A stretch of 64,000 bases of DNA from Erwinia sp. SLM-02 (GTDB lineage Bacteria > Pseudomonadota > Gammaproteobacteria > Enterobacterales > Enterobacteriaceae). The notes beneath the pieces were generated by a model. The model had not been told where the DNA came from and made no database searches. It saw only the letters and a program-made list of their open reading frames with translations. The stretch spans positions 1 to 64,000 of the forward strand of contig NZ_JAQISN010000001.1 of NCBI RefSeq assembly GCF_037450285.1. Reading direction: 5' to 3'. The translations under genes were made by a program, and so were the position numbers. Of the stretch, positions 33,644 through 42,910 are shown in pieces; position 1 is the first letter of the stretch, and each line of letters starts with the position of its first letter.

Positions 33644-35244
33644 CCACCATTATTAATCCTGTCTTACCCGGCTTTAATCCCGACCCGTCGATTATCTTTG
33701 CGAACAATGCCTATTATATTGCCGCGTCGACCTTTGAATGGTTTCCCGGGGTGAGCCTGTATAAATCTTACGATTTAAAAAACTGGAGATTGATATCTTA
33801 TCCCCTGAACCGGGTGAGCCAGCTGGATATGAAAGGTAATCCGGACTCCGGCGGCGTTTTTGCGCCCTGCCTGACGGTTGATAACGGTATTTTTTATCTG
33901 GTCTTCAGCGATGTTAAAAACCTGACCGGCCGCTTCTGGGATGTGAATAATTATCTTGTCAGTACGACGGACATTGAAGGTGAATGGTCAGAACCCACCT
34001 ATCTCAACAGCCGGGGCATCGACCCCTCTTTGTTCCATAAAAGCGACGGCACTAAGTGGCTGGTCAGCATGGAAATGAGCTATCGCGATGGCGGCAAGCC
34101 GGGCTTCCCGAAATGGAACGGCATCATCATCCAGCAGTACGATGAACAGCGTAAACAGCTTATCGGGGAATGCCGAAAAATTTATAACGGCAGCGAGCTG
34201 GGGATCACCGAAGGGCCGCATCTTTATGAGCGCGATGGCTGGTTCTATCTGCTGACCGCCGAAGGGGGCACCTTCTACAATCACGGCGTGACCCTGGCGC
34301 GGTCCCGGCAGCTGATGGGGCCGTATGAAACTGACCCCTGCGGTCAGATGATGACCGCACGCTATGACTGCCGGCTGCCGCTCCAGCGCACCGGCCATGC
34401 GGATCTGATTGAGACCGAAGGGGGGGAGTGGTTTATCGTTCACCTGTGCGGCAGGCCGCTGCCGTCGCGGGGCAGAAGCCCGATGGGCAGGGAAACGGCC
34501 ATTCAGAAAGTGTACTGGAACCAGGACGGCTGGCTGCGGCTGGTCAATGAGAAAAACACCCCGGAGCTGGTGGTCCATACGCGGCTGCCGGAAAAACCCT
34601 GGCCTGCGACGGCCGTGCGGGATGACTTCGATACGCCGGCCCTGCCGCTGCACTACCAGAGCCTGCGTATTCCTCTGACCGACGCGTTTTGCAGCCTGAC
34701 GGCGCGGAAGGGCTGGCTTCGCCTGCGGGGCCAGGAATCCCTCAGCTCTCATCATCACCAGAGCCTTGTGGCCAGAAGGCAGACCGATTTTGCCTTCACG
34801 GCGCAGACCCGCATTGATTTCCAGCCCGCCTCCTTCCAGCAGATGGCCGGGCTGGTCTGTTACTACGACACGACCAATTACCTCTACCTCTATCTCACGT
34901 GCGATGAGCGCGGCAGACGCACCGTTAACCTGCTGATTAACGACCTTAACCGGTTCAGTGAGCCGAGCGGGGACGGGATCGCCCTCGACGACGACGGCCC
35001 GGTGCACCTGAAAGTGGAAGTGGACCACGATGCCGCCTGGTTCTTCTACTCCCTCGATGAGCGGGAGTGGCACCGCGTGGGGGGCTACGTGGAATACAGC
35101 AAACTGTCCGACGAATACTTTAAAGAGCGCGGACACGAGCGGTTTACCGGCGCTTTTGTCGGGGTCTGCTGCCAGGATTTCACCGGGGAGAGCGCCTTTG
35201 CCGATTTCGACTACTTCTCCTATCAGCCTGTGGACGCGGGCTGA
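33640..35244 (+). CDS. GH43 beta-xylosidase
   Basis: A 534-residue intracellular glycoside hydrolase of family 43 (YagH/XynB type), with no signal peptide. The five-bladed propeller carries the general base Asp in GFNPDPSI (about 14), the pKa-modulating Asp in RGIDPSLF and the general acid Glu in ITEGPHLY near 190. A C-terminal beta-sandwich (about 325-530) follows, as in xylan beta-xylosidases. It releases xylose from the imported xylo-oligosaccharides, feeding XylA and XylB encoded downstream. Confidence 0.9.
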   Translation: MTTIINPVLPGFNPDPSIIFANNAYYIAASTFEWFPGVSLYKSYDLKNWRLISYPLNRVSQLDMKGNPDSGGVFAPCLTVDNGIFYLVFSDVKNLTGRFWDVNNYLVSTTDIEGEWSEPTYLNSRGIDPSLFHKSDGTKWLVSMEMSYRDGGKPGFPKWNGIIIQQYDEQRKQLIGECRKIYNGSELGITEGPHLYERDGWFYLLTAEGGTFYNHGVTLARSRQLMGPYETDPCGQMMTARYDCRLPLQRTGHADLIETEGGEWFIVHLCGRPLPSRGRSPMGRETAIQKVYWNQDGWLRLVNEKNTPELVVHTRLPEKPWPATAVRDDFDTPALPLHYQSLRIPLTDAFCSLTARKGWLRLRGQESLSSHHHQSLVARRQTDFAFTAQTRIDFQPASFQQMAGLVCYYDTTNYLYLYLTCDERGRRTVNLLINDLNRFSEPSGDGIALDDDGPVHLKVEVDHDAAWFFYSLDEREWHRVGGYVEYSKLSDEYFKERGHERFTGAFVGVCCQDFTGESAFADFDYFSYQPVDAG

Positions 35245-35282
35245 GCCCCATCTTCTGATGGCACCGGCATAACGGAGAGAAT

Positions 35283-36482
35283 ATGGCATGGCACCCCCAC
35301 CGCCGGGCTGCACGGCGTTATCGAATCACCCTGCTGTTTAATGCCAACAAAGCCTATGACCGGCAGGTGATGGAGGGCGTGGGCGAATACCTGCAGGCAT
35401 CGCAAAGCCGGTGGGATATCTTTATCGAAGATGATTTTTGCCTGCGCTCAGCACCGGCTACCGACTGGCTGGGTGACGGGGTTATCGCCGACTATGACGA
35501 TGCGGATATCGAGGCGCAGCTTGCTGGCGTTGCGGTGCCGGTGGTGGGGGTGGGCGGATCCCGTCTTCACTCCCCGTATCCGCCGGTTCACTATATTGCC
35601 ACGGACAACGCGGCCCAGGTCGAACTGGCCTGGCGGCATCTGCAGGAGAAAGGGATTTCACAGTTTGCCTTCTACGGCCTGCCGGACAGTATTCATCACC
35701 GCTGGGCTAAGGAGCGCGAAATGGCCTTTCGCCGGCTGGCCAGCCGCAACGGCTACCCGCTGCGCGTTTATCAGGGAAGCGAAACCTCGGCGGTGAGCTG
35801 GCAGCACGCGCAAAACCGCCTGGCAGACTGGCTGCAACAGCTGCCGCCCCACTGTGGCATTATTGCCGTTACCGATTCACGCGCCCGCCATATTCTTCAG
35901 GCCTGCGAGTCGCTGAATATTCCGGTGCCGGAAACCCTGTCGGTTATCGGTATTGATAACGAAGAGCTGACGCGCTATCTGTCGCGCGTGTCTCTCTCTT
36001 CCGTGGTGCAGGGAACCCGGCAGATGGGTTTTCAGGCCGCCAGGCTTCTTCAGCGTCTGATCGACGGTGAGGTCTTACCGATGCAGCGTATTCTTATTCC
36101 CCCTCAGCGGGTTATCGGCCGGCGTTCAACCGACTACCGCTCGTTGAACGATCCGGCGGTGATTCAGGCGATGCACTTTATCCGCGGTCATGCCAGTAAC
36201 GGCATTCGCGTGGAGCAGGTGCTGGATGCGGTTGGCCTCTCCCGAACCAGCCTTGATACCCGATTTAAGGCGGAAACGGGGCACTCGCTGCACGCGACGA
36301 TCCACGCGGAAAAACTGACCCGCGCCAGGGAAATGCTCACCGCTACGGCGCTGCCCGTGGCGGAAATTGCGCAGGTCTGCGGCTATCCCTCTCTGCCGTA
36401 CTTCTATGCCGTATTCAGAAAAGCATACGGCATCCCCCCCGGGCAGTACCGGGAGGATAATCGCCACGGCATTCCGGAGTGA
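35283..36482 (+). CDS. xylR: Xylose operon activator XylR
   Basis: A 399-residue activator with an N-terminal periplasmic-binding-protein-like xylose domain (YRITLLFNANKAYDRQVMEG; IIAVTDSRARHIL; VIGIDNEEL) and a C-terminal AraC helix-turn-helix (about 290-390; VEQVLDAVGLSRTSLDTRFK, IAQVCGYPSLPYFY). It is clearly orthologous to E. coli XylR, but lies upstream of xylA in the same direction rather than after xylH. GGAGAG precedes the ATG by four bases. Confidence 0.94.
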   Translation: MAWHPHRRAARRYRITLLFNANKAYDRQVMEGVGEYLQASQSRWDIFIEDDFCLRSAPATDWLGDGVIADYDDADIEAQLAGVAVPVVGVGGSRLHSPYPPVHYIATDNAAQVELAWRHLQEKGISQFAFYGLPDSIHHRWAKEREMAFRRLASRNGYPLRVYQGSETSAVSWQHAQNRLADWLQQLPPHCGIIAVTDSRARHILQACESLNIPVPETLSVIGIDNEELTRYLSRVSLSSVVQGTRQMGFQAARLLQRLIDGEVLPMQRILIPPQRVIGRRSTDYRSLNDPAVIQAMHFIRGHASNGIRVEQVLDAVGLSRTSLDTRFKAETGHSLHATIHAEKLTRAREMLTATALPVAEIAQVCGYPSLPYFYAVFRKAYGIPPGQYREDNRHGIPE

Positions 36483-36547
36483 AAGTGATATTTACCGTTT
36501 AATTTCAATGGATTGTTTTATTTTTGTCGTGTAGAACGACCAAATAA

Positions 36548-36563
36548 TGTGATCGCCAGCACG
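36548..36563 (+). promoter_or_regulatory. Possible CRP site of the xylAB promoter
   Basis: TGTGA, six bases, GCACG: one perfect and one weak half-site, just upstream of the XylR-like direct repeats. CRP dependence is known for xylA in E. coli. Confidence 0.4.
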
Positions 36564-36568
36564 GTTGC

Positions 36569-36602
36569 AAATTCTCGCAATCGGGTCGCGAAATATCGCA
36601 AT
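36569..36602 (+). promoter_or_regulatory. xylA: Candidate XylR operator (direct repeats) before xylA
   Basis: AAATTCTCGCAAT at 36569-36581 and AAATATCGCAAT at 36591-36602 are direct repeats about two helical turns apart, as expected for an AraC-family activator dimer. They lie 72 nt before the xylA start. Confidence 0.6.
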
Positions 36603-36673
36603 TGAGGCGCCGGGCCATTGCGAAGAGGATGAGGCAACACGGAGATTTATTTTCCCTCAACCCGGAGTCTGCA

Positions 36674-37993
36674 ATGAGCATCTATTTCGACAGGTTAGAC
36701 AAAGTTCGCTACGAAGGCACACAGAGCCGCAACCCGCTGGCATTTCGCCACTACAACCCGGATGAAATTATCCTGGGTAAAAGCATGAAAGATCATCTGC
36801 GCTTTGCCGCCTGCTACTGGCATACGTTCTGCTGGAACGGTGCCGATATGTTCGGCGTCGGGGCTTTTGACCGCCCGTGGCAGAAAGCCGGGAACGAACT
36901 TGAGCTGGCCAAACTGAAAGCGGACGTCGCCTTCGAGTTTTTCCACAAGCTGGATGTGCCGTTCTACGCGTTCCACGATGTCGATGTGTCGCCGGAAGGC
37001 CGGTCGGTGCGCGAGTATCAGAGCAACCTGGCGGAAATGACCGATGTCCTGGCCCGCAAACAGGAAGAGAGCGGCGTGAAGCTGCTGTGGGGCACCGCGA
37101 ACTGCTTCACCAACCCACGCTATGCCGCCGGTGCGGCGACCAGCCCGGATCCTGATATTTTCTGCTGGGCGGCGACGCAGGTTTTTCATGCGATGAACGC
37201 CACGCACAAGCTGGGCGGAGAAAACTATGTGCTGTGGGGCGGCCGCGAAGGCTACGAAACCCTGCTGAATACCGACCTGCGCCAGGAACGCGAGCAGATC
37301 GGCCGCTTTATGAATCTGGTGGTTGAACACAAATATAAAATTGGCTTCACCGGCCCCCTGCTGATTGAGCCGAAGCCGCAGGAACCGACCAAACACCAGT
37401 ACGACTATGATGCGGCGAACGTGTATGGCTTCCTCAAGCAGTTCGGCCTGGAGAATGAAATTAAGCTGAATCTGGAGGCGAACCACGCCACCCTGGCGGG
37501 CCATTCGTTCCATCATGAAATTGCCACCGCCATTGCGCTGGGTATATTCGGATCCGTTGACGCCAACCGCGGCGATCCGCAGTGCGGCTGGGATACCGAT
37601 CAGTTCCCGGTCAGCGTGGAGGAAAATGCGCTGGTGATGTATGAAATCCTCAAGGCCGGTGGGCTGACCAGCGGCGGGCTGAACTTTGATGCCAAAGTGC
37701 GCCGTCAAAGCACGGACAAATACGATCTGTTCCACGGCCATATCGGCGGCATGGACACCATGGCGCTGGCGCTGAAAGTGGCGGCGCGGATGATTGAGGA
37801 CGGCGAGCTGGAGCGGACGGTAGCAGAACGCTACGCCGGCTGGAACAGCCCGCAGGGGCGTCAAATTCTGCAGGGCAATCTGTCTCTGGAAGCGCTGGCT
37901 GACTACACCAGCGGAAACAACCTTGCGCCTCAGCACCAGAGCGGCCGCCAGGAGCAGCTGGAAAACCTTGTTAATCGTTATCTCTTCGGTTAA
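36674..37993 (+). CDS. xylA: Xylose isomerase
   Basis: A 439-residue TIM-barrel enzyme converting D-xylose to D-xylulose. The catalytic His is in FYAFHDVDVSPEG near 101, the metal ligand Glu in LLIEPKPQEPTKHQ (about 232) and further ligands in LEANHATLAGH. The ATG at 36674 follows CGGAG; the open frame upstream is leader. It shares a transcript with xylB, 45 nt downstream. Confidence 0.97.
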   Translation: MSIYFDRLDKVRYEGTQSRNPLAFRHYNPDEIILGKSMKDHLRFAACYWHTFCWNGADMFGVGAFDRPWQKAGNELELAKLKADVAFEFFHKLDVPFYAFHDVDVSPEGRSVREYQSNLAEMTDVLARKQEESGVKLLWGTANCFTNPRYAAGAATSPDPDIFCWAATQVFHAMNATHKLGGENYVLWGGREGYETLLNTDLRQEREQIGRFMNLVVEHKYKIGFTGPLLIEPKPQEPTKHQYDYDAANVYGFLKQFGLENEIKLNLEANHATLAGHSFHHEIATAIALGIFGSVDANRGDPQCGWDTDQFPVSVEENALVMYEILKAGGLTSGGLNFDAKVRRQSTDKYDLFHGHIGGMDTMALALKVAARMIEDGELERTVAERYAGWNSPQGRQILQGNLSLEALADYTSGNNLAPQHQSGRQEQLENLVNRYLFG

Positions 37994-38038
37994 TCCCCTC
38001 GCGCCACCTGCGGGTGGCGTCTGTTCAGGACACTCAAT

Positions 38039-39499
38039 ATGTATATTGGAATCGATCTCGGCACGTCGGGCGTCAAAGCGATCCTGGCGGATGAACAGGG
38101 ACGGGTGCTTGCCTCCCATACGGAAGCTCTGACGCTGCAGCGGCCGCACCCCCTCTGGTCCGAGCAGGATCCGCAGGCCTGGTGGCAGGCTACCGACAGT
38201 GCCGTTCGGTCGCTCGGCCAGCGGCATTCGCTGGCGGGCGTCAGGGCGATCGGCCTGGCGGGGCAGATGCACGGCGCTACGCTGCTGGATAAGCAGCAGC
38301 GGGTGCTGCGCCCGGCCATTCTCTGGAACGATGGCCGCTGCGGCGAAGAGTGCCGCGATCTTGAGGCTGCCATTCCCGATCAGCGGGGCATTACCGGTAA
38401 TCTGATGATGCCCGGCTTTACCGCGCCAAAGCTGCTCTGGCTGGCGCGCCATGAGCCGGCGGTGTTTCGCCAGATCGATAAAGTGCTGCTGCCGAAAGAT
38501 TATCTGCGCTTTCGCATGACGGGCCGCTTCGCCAGCGATATGTCGGATGCGTCCGGCACGCTGTGGCTGGATGTGGCCCGTCGCGACTGGAGCGACCGTA
38601 TGCTGGAAAGCTGCGGCCTGACCCGAGGCCATATGCCTGAACTCTTTGAGGGCAGCGATATCACCGGCGTCCTCCACGCGAGCGTTGCCCGCGAGTGGGG
38701 CGTTCCGCCGGTGCCGATCGTCGCGGGCGGCGGCGATAACGCGGCCGGTGCGGTGGGGGCCGGTATTGTCGATCCCGGTGCGGCAATGCTGTCGCTGGGC
38801 ACGTCCGGCGTCTATTTCGCGGTCAGCGAGGGTTATCACAGTAATCCTGAAAGCGCGGTTCATGCCTTCTGCCACGCGCTGCCCGACCGCTGGCATCTGA
38901 TGTCGGTGATGCTCAGTGCGGCTTCCTGTCTCGACTGGGCCGCCCGCTTAACCGGCGTGGGGAGCGTTCCCGCCCTGATCGAAAAGGCGCAGTCTGCCGC
39001 GCCCGGCGCGAACGGCCCGCTTTTTCTGCCTTATCTTTCCGGGGAGCGTACGCCGCACAATAACCCGCATGCCCGGGGCGTGTTTTTTGGTTTAGGCCAT
39101 GAACACGGCCAGGCGGAGCTGGCGAAATCGGTGCTGGAAGGCGTGGGATTTGCGCTGACCGACGGGATGAACGTGGTGAACGCCGCCGGGGTTAATCCCG
39201 ACAGCATCACGCTGATTGGCGGCGGTGCGCGCAGTCCCTGGTGGCGGCAGATGCTGGCCGATATTTCAGGAAAAGTGCTGGATTATCGCACGGGGGGCTA
39301 TGTGGGGCCGGCGCTGGGAGCCGCCCGGCTGGCGCAGATCGCCGTCTCGCCGCGCAGCACCTTTCGCGATCTCCTGCCGCCGCTGCCGCTTGAACAGCAG
39401 CATATTCCCGATGCTGAACTGCACGCGCAGTATGCCGGGCAGCAGGCGCGATTCCGTTCGCTGTATCGCCATCTTGCGCCCATGATGTCGGGGGAATAA
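38039..39499 (+). CDS. xylB: Xylulokinase
   Basis: A 486-residue FGGY-family sugar kinase phosphorylating D-xylulose to xylulose 5-phosphate for the pentose phosphate pathway. The N-terminal phosphate-binding loop GIDLGTSGVKAIL (about 4-16), QMHGATLLD and the second-domain LSLGTSGVYFA and GGGARSPWWRQMLAD motifs are present; Asp in WNDGR is the likely base region. It completes the xyloside-to-xylulose-5-phosphate route of this locus. A bidirectional terminator follows. Confidence 0.96.
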   Translation: MYIGIDLGTSGVKAILADEQGRVLASHTEALTLQRPHPLWSEQDPQAWWQATDSAVRSLGQRHSLAGVRAIGLAGQMHGATLLDKQQRVLRPAILWNDGRCGEECRDLEAAIPDQRGITGNLMMPGFTAPKLLWLARHEPAVFRQIDKVLLPKDYLRFRMTGRFASDMSDASGTLWLDVARRDWSDRMLESCGLTRGHMPELFEGSDITGVLHASVAREWGVPPVPIVAGGGDNAAGAVGAGIVDPGAAMLSLGTSGVYFAVSEGYHSNPESAVHAFCHALPDRWHLMSVMLSAASCLDWAARLTGVGSVPALIEKAQSAAPGANGPLFLPYLSGERTPHNNPHARGVFFGLGHEHGQAELAKSVLEGVGFALTDGMNVVNAAGVNPDSITLIGGGARSPWWRQMLADISGKVLDYRTGGYVGPALGAARLAQIAVSPRSTFRDLLPPLPLEQQHIPDAELHAQYAGQQARFRSLYRHLAPMMSGE

Positions 39500-39517
39500 T
39501 CCGCCCGCGCGGTAAAG

Positions 39518-39540
39518 AAACGGCCCGTGACGGGCCGTTT
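39518..39540. terminator. Bidirectional terminator between xylB and yafV
   Basis: AAACGGCCCG, loop TGA, CGGGCCGTTT is a perfect 10-bp stem with A and T flanks, midway between two convergent genes. Confidence 0.85.
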
Positions 39541-39546
39541 GTATGC

Positions 39547-40314
39547 TTACAGACTGAATGCGTCGGCATCGCGCCAGGCGGGGAACTTCTCGCGATACTC
39601 GCGGAGGCTTTCCAGCGACAGCTCGGCCTCAAGAATCGCAGGCTGGTGCGGTTCGCCTGCGGCGAGGATCTCTCCCTGCGGGCTGAAAATCCGGCTGTCG
39701 CCGCTGTAGCCGTGGCCGTTGCCGTCGGTGCCCACGCGGTTGCATCCGGCAATATAGGCCTGATTTTCAATCGCTCGCGCCTGCAGCAGCGCCTGCCAGT
39801 GCAGGGCGCGCGAGGCCGGCCAGTTCGCCACGTACAGCGCCAGATCGTAGTCATTCTGGTTGCGGGCGAACACCGGGAAGCGCAGGTCGTAACACACCTG
39901 CGGCAGAATGCGCCAGCCGCGCCACTCAAACACTTCGCGGCGATCGCCCGCCAGATAGTGCTCGTGCTCCCCGGCCATGCGGAACAGATGGCGTTTGTCG
40001 TAGAAATGCACCGCGCCGCCCGGCTCAACGAGGAAGAAGCGGTTAACCGCGCCTTTTGCCGTCTGGATCGCCGCACTGCCCGCCACCATGGCGTGGGTCG
40101 CGGCGGCTTTTGCCTGTAGCCAGCTAATTACTTCGCTTTCGGCCAGCGAGCTTTTTGCCGCTTCCATCGCAAAACCGGTGGTGAACATTTCCGGCAGCAC
40201 AATCAGGTCGCGCTCCTTCAGGCCGTCCAGCAGCGAATCAAAGAAACGCAGGTTGGCTGCGCCGTCCATCCAGACCAGCGGTTGCTGAAGTACGCTAATT
40301 TTTAAAGTTGACAC
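39547..40314 (-). CDS. yafV: Omega-amidase YafV (nitrilase family)
   Basis: A 255-residue carbon-nitrogen hydrolase. The Glu-Lys-Cys triad is visible: Glu in VLPEMFTTGF, Lys in YDKRHLF and Cys in QVCYDLRFPVF. It hydrolyses omega-amides such as 2-oxosuccinamate, clearing products of glutamine-dependent transamination. The start is GTG at 40314 (reading VSTLKISVLQQ), inside the end of ybdL (13-nt overlap). Coupling to ybdL, a methionine aminotransferase that can use glutamine, fits repair of ketoglutaramate. Confidence 0.92.
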   Translation of the reverse strand: MSTLKISVLQQPLVWMDGAANLRFFDSLLDGLKERDLIVLPEMFTTGFAMEAAKSSLAESEVISWLQAKAAATHAMVAGSAAIQTAKGAVNRFFLVEPGGAVHFYDKRHLFRMAGEHEHYLAGDRREVFEWRGWRILPQVCYDLRFPVFARNQNDYDLALYVANWPASRALHWQALLQARAIENQAYIAGCNRVGTDGNGHGYSGDSRIFSPQGEILAAGEPHQPAILEAELSLESLREYREKFPAWRDADAFSL

Positions 40315-41462
40315 AGTCGCTCCGCAGCAGCGTCCAGCGTGGCTTCCTGTTTGGCGAAGCACAGGCGGATCAGTTTATGAGGGAAGGCATCGGCGCAGAA
40401 CACCGACAGCGGAATCGCCGCCACGCCCACTTCTTTTGTTAACCACTGGCAGAATGCCACATCGTCGAGATCCGAGATAGCGCTGTAATCCGCCAGCAGG
40501 AAGTAGGTGCCTTCGCACGGCAGCAGCTTGAAGCGGCTGGCGGAGAGCGCCTCAACAAAGCGGTCGCGGCGGGCGCGGTAAAACTCCGGCAGCTCGCGGT
40601 GGTGTTCCGGGTGCTGCTGCAGCATATCGGCCAGCGCCAGCTGCGCCGGGGTGTTGACCGAGAAGGTCAGATACTGGTGCACCTTACGCACTTCGGCGCT
40701 CAGCGCGGCGGGGGCCACGCAGTAGCCCACTTTCCAGCCGGTCATATGGAAGGTTTTACCAAAGGAAGACACGGCAATCGCCCGCTCGCGCAGCTGCGGA
40801 TGCGCCAGCACGCTGGCATGGCCGGCTTCATCAAAGCAGATATGCTCGTACACTTCATCGCTCAGGACGTAGATTTCCTGTGCGGCGATCGCCTGCCACA
40901 GCTGGGCGAAGTCGCTTTTCTGCCACACGGTGGCGGAGGGGTTATGCGGCGTATTGAGAATAACCAGCCGGGTGCGCGGCGACAGCAGGGCGGTGAATGC
41001 CGCCCAGTCAACGCGAAAGCCGGGCGGCTGCAGCGCAATACGCTTCATTACGCCGCCCGCCAGCGTCACCGCCGGGGCGTAGCTGTCGTAGCTCGGGTCG
41101 AAGCAGATCACCTCATCACCCGGGCGCACCAGCGCGGTGATCGCCGCGTACAGCGCTTCGGTGGCACCGGCGGTGACGGTGATGTCACTGTTCACATCCG
41201 GCTTATAGCCGTAAAGCTCGGCGGTTTTCTGCGCAATGGCCTCACGCAGCGGCGCCACGCCGATCATCGGCGCGTACTGGTTTGCGCCCTGGCTGACGTG
41301 ATAAGCCAGGCGCTCCTGCAGATATGCAGGGCCGTCAAAATCCGGGAACCCCTGGGATAGATTGATCGCGTTGTGCTGCTGGGCGAGCGCGCTCATCTGT
41401 GTGAAGATGGTGGTGCCCAGTGCGGGCAGCTTGCTCTCTGGCGTGAATGACGTCTGGCTCAT
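40302..41462 (-). CDS. ybdL: Methionine aminotransferase
   Basis: A 386-residue fold-type I PLP aminotransferase. NTPHNPS, SDEVYEH and SSFGKTFHMTGWKVGY (with the PLP Lys, about 236) are the class I signatures. It makes methionine from 2-oxo-4-methylthiobutyrate, the last step of methionine salvage, which fits its position divergent from mtnBCD with MetJ boxes between. It is translationally coupled to yafV. Confidence 0.92.
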   Translation of the reverse strand: MSQTSFTPESKLPALGTTIFTQMSALAQQHNAINLSQGFPDFDGPAYLQERLAYHVSQGANQYAPMIGVAPLREAIAQKTAELYGYKPDVNSDITVTAGATEALYAAITALVRPGDEVICFDPSYDSYAPAVTLAGGVMKRIALQPPGFRVDWAAFTALLSPRTRLVILNTPHNPSATVWQKSDFAQLWQAIAAQEIYVLSDEVYEHICFDEAGHASVLAHPQLRERAIAVSSFGKTFHMTGWKVGYCVAPAALSAEVRKVHQYLTFSVNTPAQLALADMLQQHPEHHRELPEFYRARRDRFVEALSASRFKLLPCEGTYFLLADYSAISDLDDVAFCQWLTKEVGVAAIPLSVFCADAFPHKLIRLCFAKQEATLDAAAERLCQL

Positions 41463-41547
41463 GGTTACAACCCTTGCTGAATGCGGTTTTATGATGTTGT
41501 GTCCTGTGTTGCTGCCAATATATCACGGTGATACTATTTGGCAATCG

Positions 41548-41563
41548 AGACGCTTAGACGGCT
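41548..41563. promoter_or_regulatory. MetJ operator (tandem met boxes) between ybdL and mtnB
   Basis: AGACGCTT directly followed by AGACGGCT: two adjacent 8-mers matching the AGACGTCT consensus at 6 and 7 of 8 positions. Lies in the divergent promoter region 41463-41609. Confidence 0.8.
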
Positions 41564-41609
41564 AAAACTGAGCCCACAATAAAATAGTCCCAGAGGAATA
41601 AACAAAGAG

Positions 41610-42224
41610 ATGACCCAGACCTCACAATTGGATCAGCTGGTTAGCGCCTGTCACTGGATTGGTGAACGCGGCTGGGCTCCGGCCACCGGCGGCAACATGT
41701 CCATCCGCCAGGATGCTGAATTCTGTCTGCTGAGTGAATCAGGTAAAGACAAAGGCAGCCTGACCCGCGATGACTTTATCCAGGTGAAAATTGCCAGCAA
41801 TCGGGTACCCTCCGGGCGCAAACCCTCTGCGGAAACCGGCCTGCATACGCTGATTTATCGCCTGTTCCCGGAAGCCGGTGCGGTACTGCATACCCACACC
41901 GTCAACTCAACCGTGCTTTCGCGCGTGGAGAAAGGCGCAGCGCTGGAGCTGCAGGGCTACGAGATGCAGAAAACGCTGGCGGGCCAGCACAGCCATCTGG
42001 ACTGCGTGCCGATTGCGTTGTTTGATAACGATCAGGATATTGACGGCCTGGCGAAGCATATTGAGCAGTTTGCCGCACAGAATCCGCTGCGCTACGGTTT
42101 TCTGCTGCGCGGCCACGGCCTGACCTGCTGGGGTAAAGACGTCAATGAGGCACGCCGTCATCTTGAAGGGCTGGAATTCCTCTTCCAGTGTGAACTGCAA
42201 CGCCGCGTTCTGGAGAGCCAATGA
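41610..42224 (+). CDS. mtnB: Methylthioribulose-1-phosphate dehydratase
   Basis: A 204-residue class II aldolase-fold enzyme. The zinc ligands lie in LHTHTVNST (about 93-101) and RGHGLTCWG. It dehydrates 5-methylthioribulose 1-phosphate in methionine salvage. AGAGGAA precedes the start, and the stop overlaps the start of mtnC (ATGA). Confidence 0.96.
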   Translation: MTQTSQLDQLVSACHWIGERGWAPATGGNMSIRQDAEFCLLSESGKDKGSLTRDDFIQVKIASNRVPSGRKPSAETGLHTLIYRLFPEAGAVLHTHTVNSTVLSRVEKGAALELQGYEMQKTLAGQHSHLDCVPIALFDNDQDIDGLAKHIEQFAAQNPLRYGFLLRGHGLTCWGKDVNEARRHLEGLEFLFQCELQRRVLESQ

Positions 42225-42910
42225 TCCGCGCTATTGTTACCGATATTGAAGGCACCACCAGCGATATTCGCTTCGTTCATAACGTGCTTTTCCCCTACGC
42301 TCGTGAAAACCTGCCCGCCTTTATCAAAGGCAACGAGCAGCAGCCCGCGGTGGCCCAGGCGCTGGCCGATCTCCGCGCGGAGGTGAACCGCCCGGATGCC
42401 ACGGCGCAGGAGCTGATTGAGGTGCTGTACGGCTTTATGGATGAGGATCGCAAGTCCACCGCGCTGAAGGCGCTGCAGGGCATGATCTGGCGCGACGGCT
42501 ATCTGAACGGCAGCTTTACCGGCCATCTGTATGCCGATGTGCTGCCTGCGCTTAAGCAGTGGCAGCAGCAGGGCATCGCGCTGTATGTATATTCATCTGG
42601 CTCAGTAGCAGCGCAGAAATTGTTATTTGGCTACAGCGATGCCGGTGATATCACTGATCTGTTCAGCGGTTACTTTGATACCCACGTCGGTGCCAAGCGC
42701 GAAGTCGGCTCTTACCGCAACATCGCGGAGCAGATTGCACTGCCGGCGGCGGAACTGCTGTTTTTATCCGATATCCATCAGGAGCTGGACGCCGCACGGG
42801 AAGCGGGATGGAAGACGATTCAGTTAATACGTGACGAGGCGGATGCTGCGAGCAGCCATCGTCAGGTTTCAGGTTTTGATCAGATTAACCAGGAGCTGTT
42901 GAACTCATGA
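42221..42910 (+). CDS. mtnC: Enolase-phosphatase E1
   Basis: A 229-residue HAD enzyme performing enolisation and dephosphorylation to acireductone. Motif I is TDIEGTTSDIRFVH near 6-19, motif II is VYSSGSVAAQKLLFG and motif IV FLSDIHQELDAA. It overlaps mtnB and mtnD by 4 nt each. Confidence 0.97.
   Translation: MIRAIVTDIEGTTSDIRFVHNVLFPYARENLPAFIKGNEQQPAVAQALADLRAEVNRPDATAQELIEVLYGFMDEDRKSTALKALQGMIWRDGYLNGSFTGHLYADVLPALKQWQQQGIALYVYSSGSVAAQKLLFGYSDAGDITDLFSGYFDTHVGAKREVGSYRNIAEQIALPAAELLFLSDIHQELDAAREAGWKTIQLIRDEADAASSHRQVSGFDQINQELLNS

Noticed and set aside
36126..36467. 113-codon minus-strand frame opposite the XylR DNA-binding domain
   Set aside because: Antisense to a certain gene, no supporting signals.
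36695..38896. 733-codon open frame antisense to xylA and xylB
   Set aside because: Long antisense frames are expected opposite GC-rich genes with strong codon bias. The translation is low-complexity (Arg/His/Ala/Gln-rich) with no domain, and xylA/xylB are certain.
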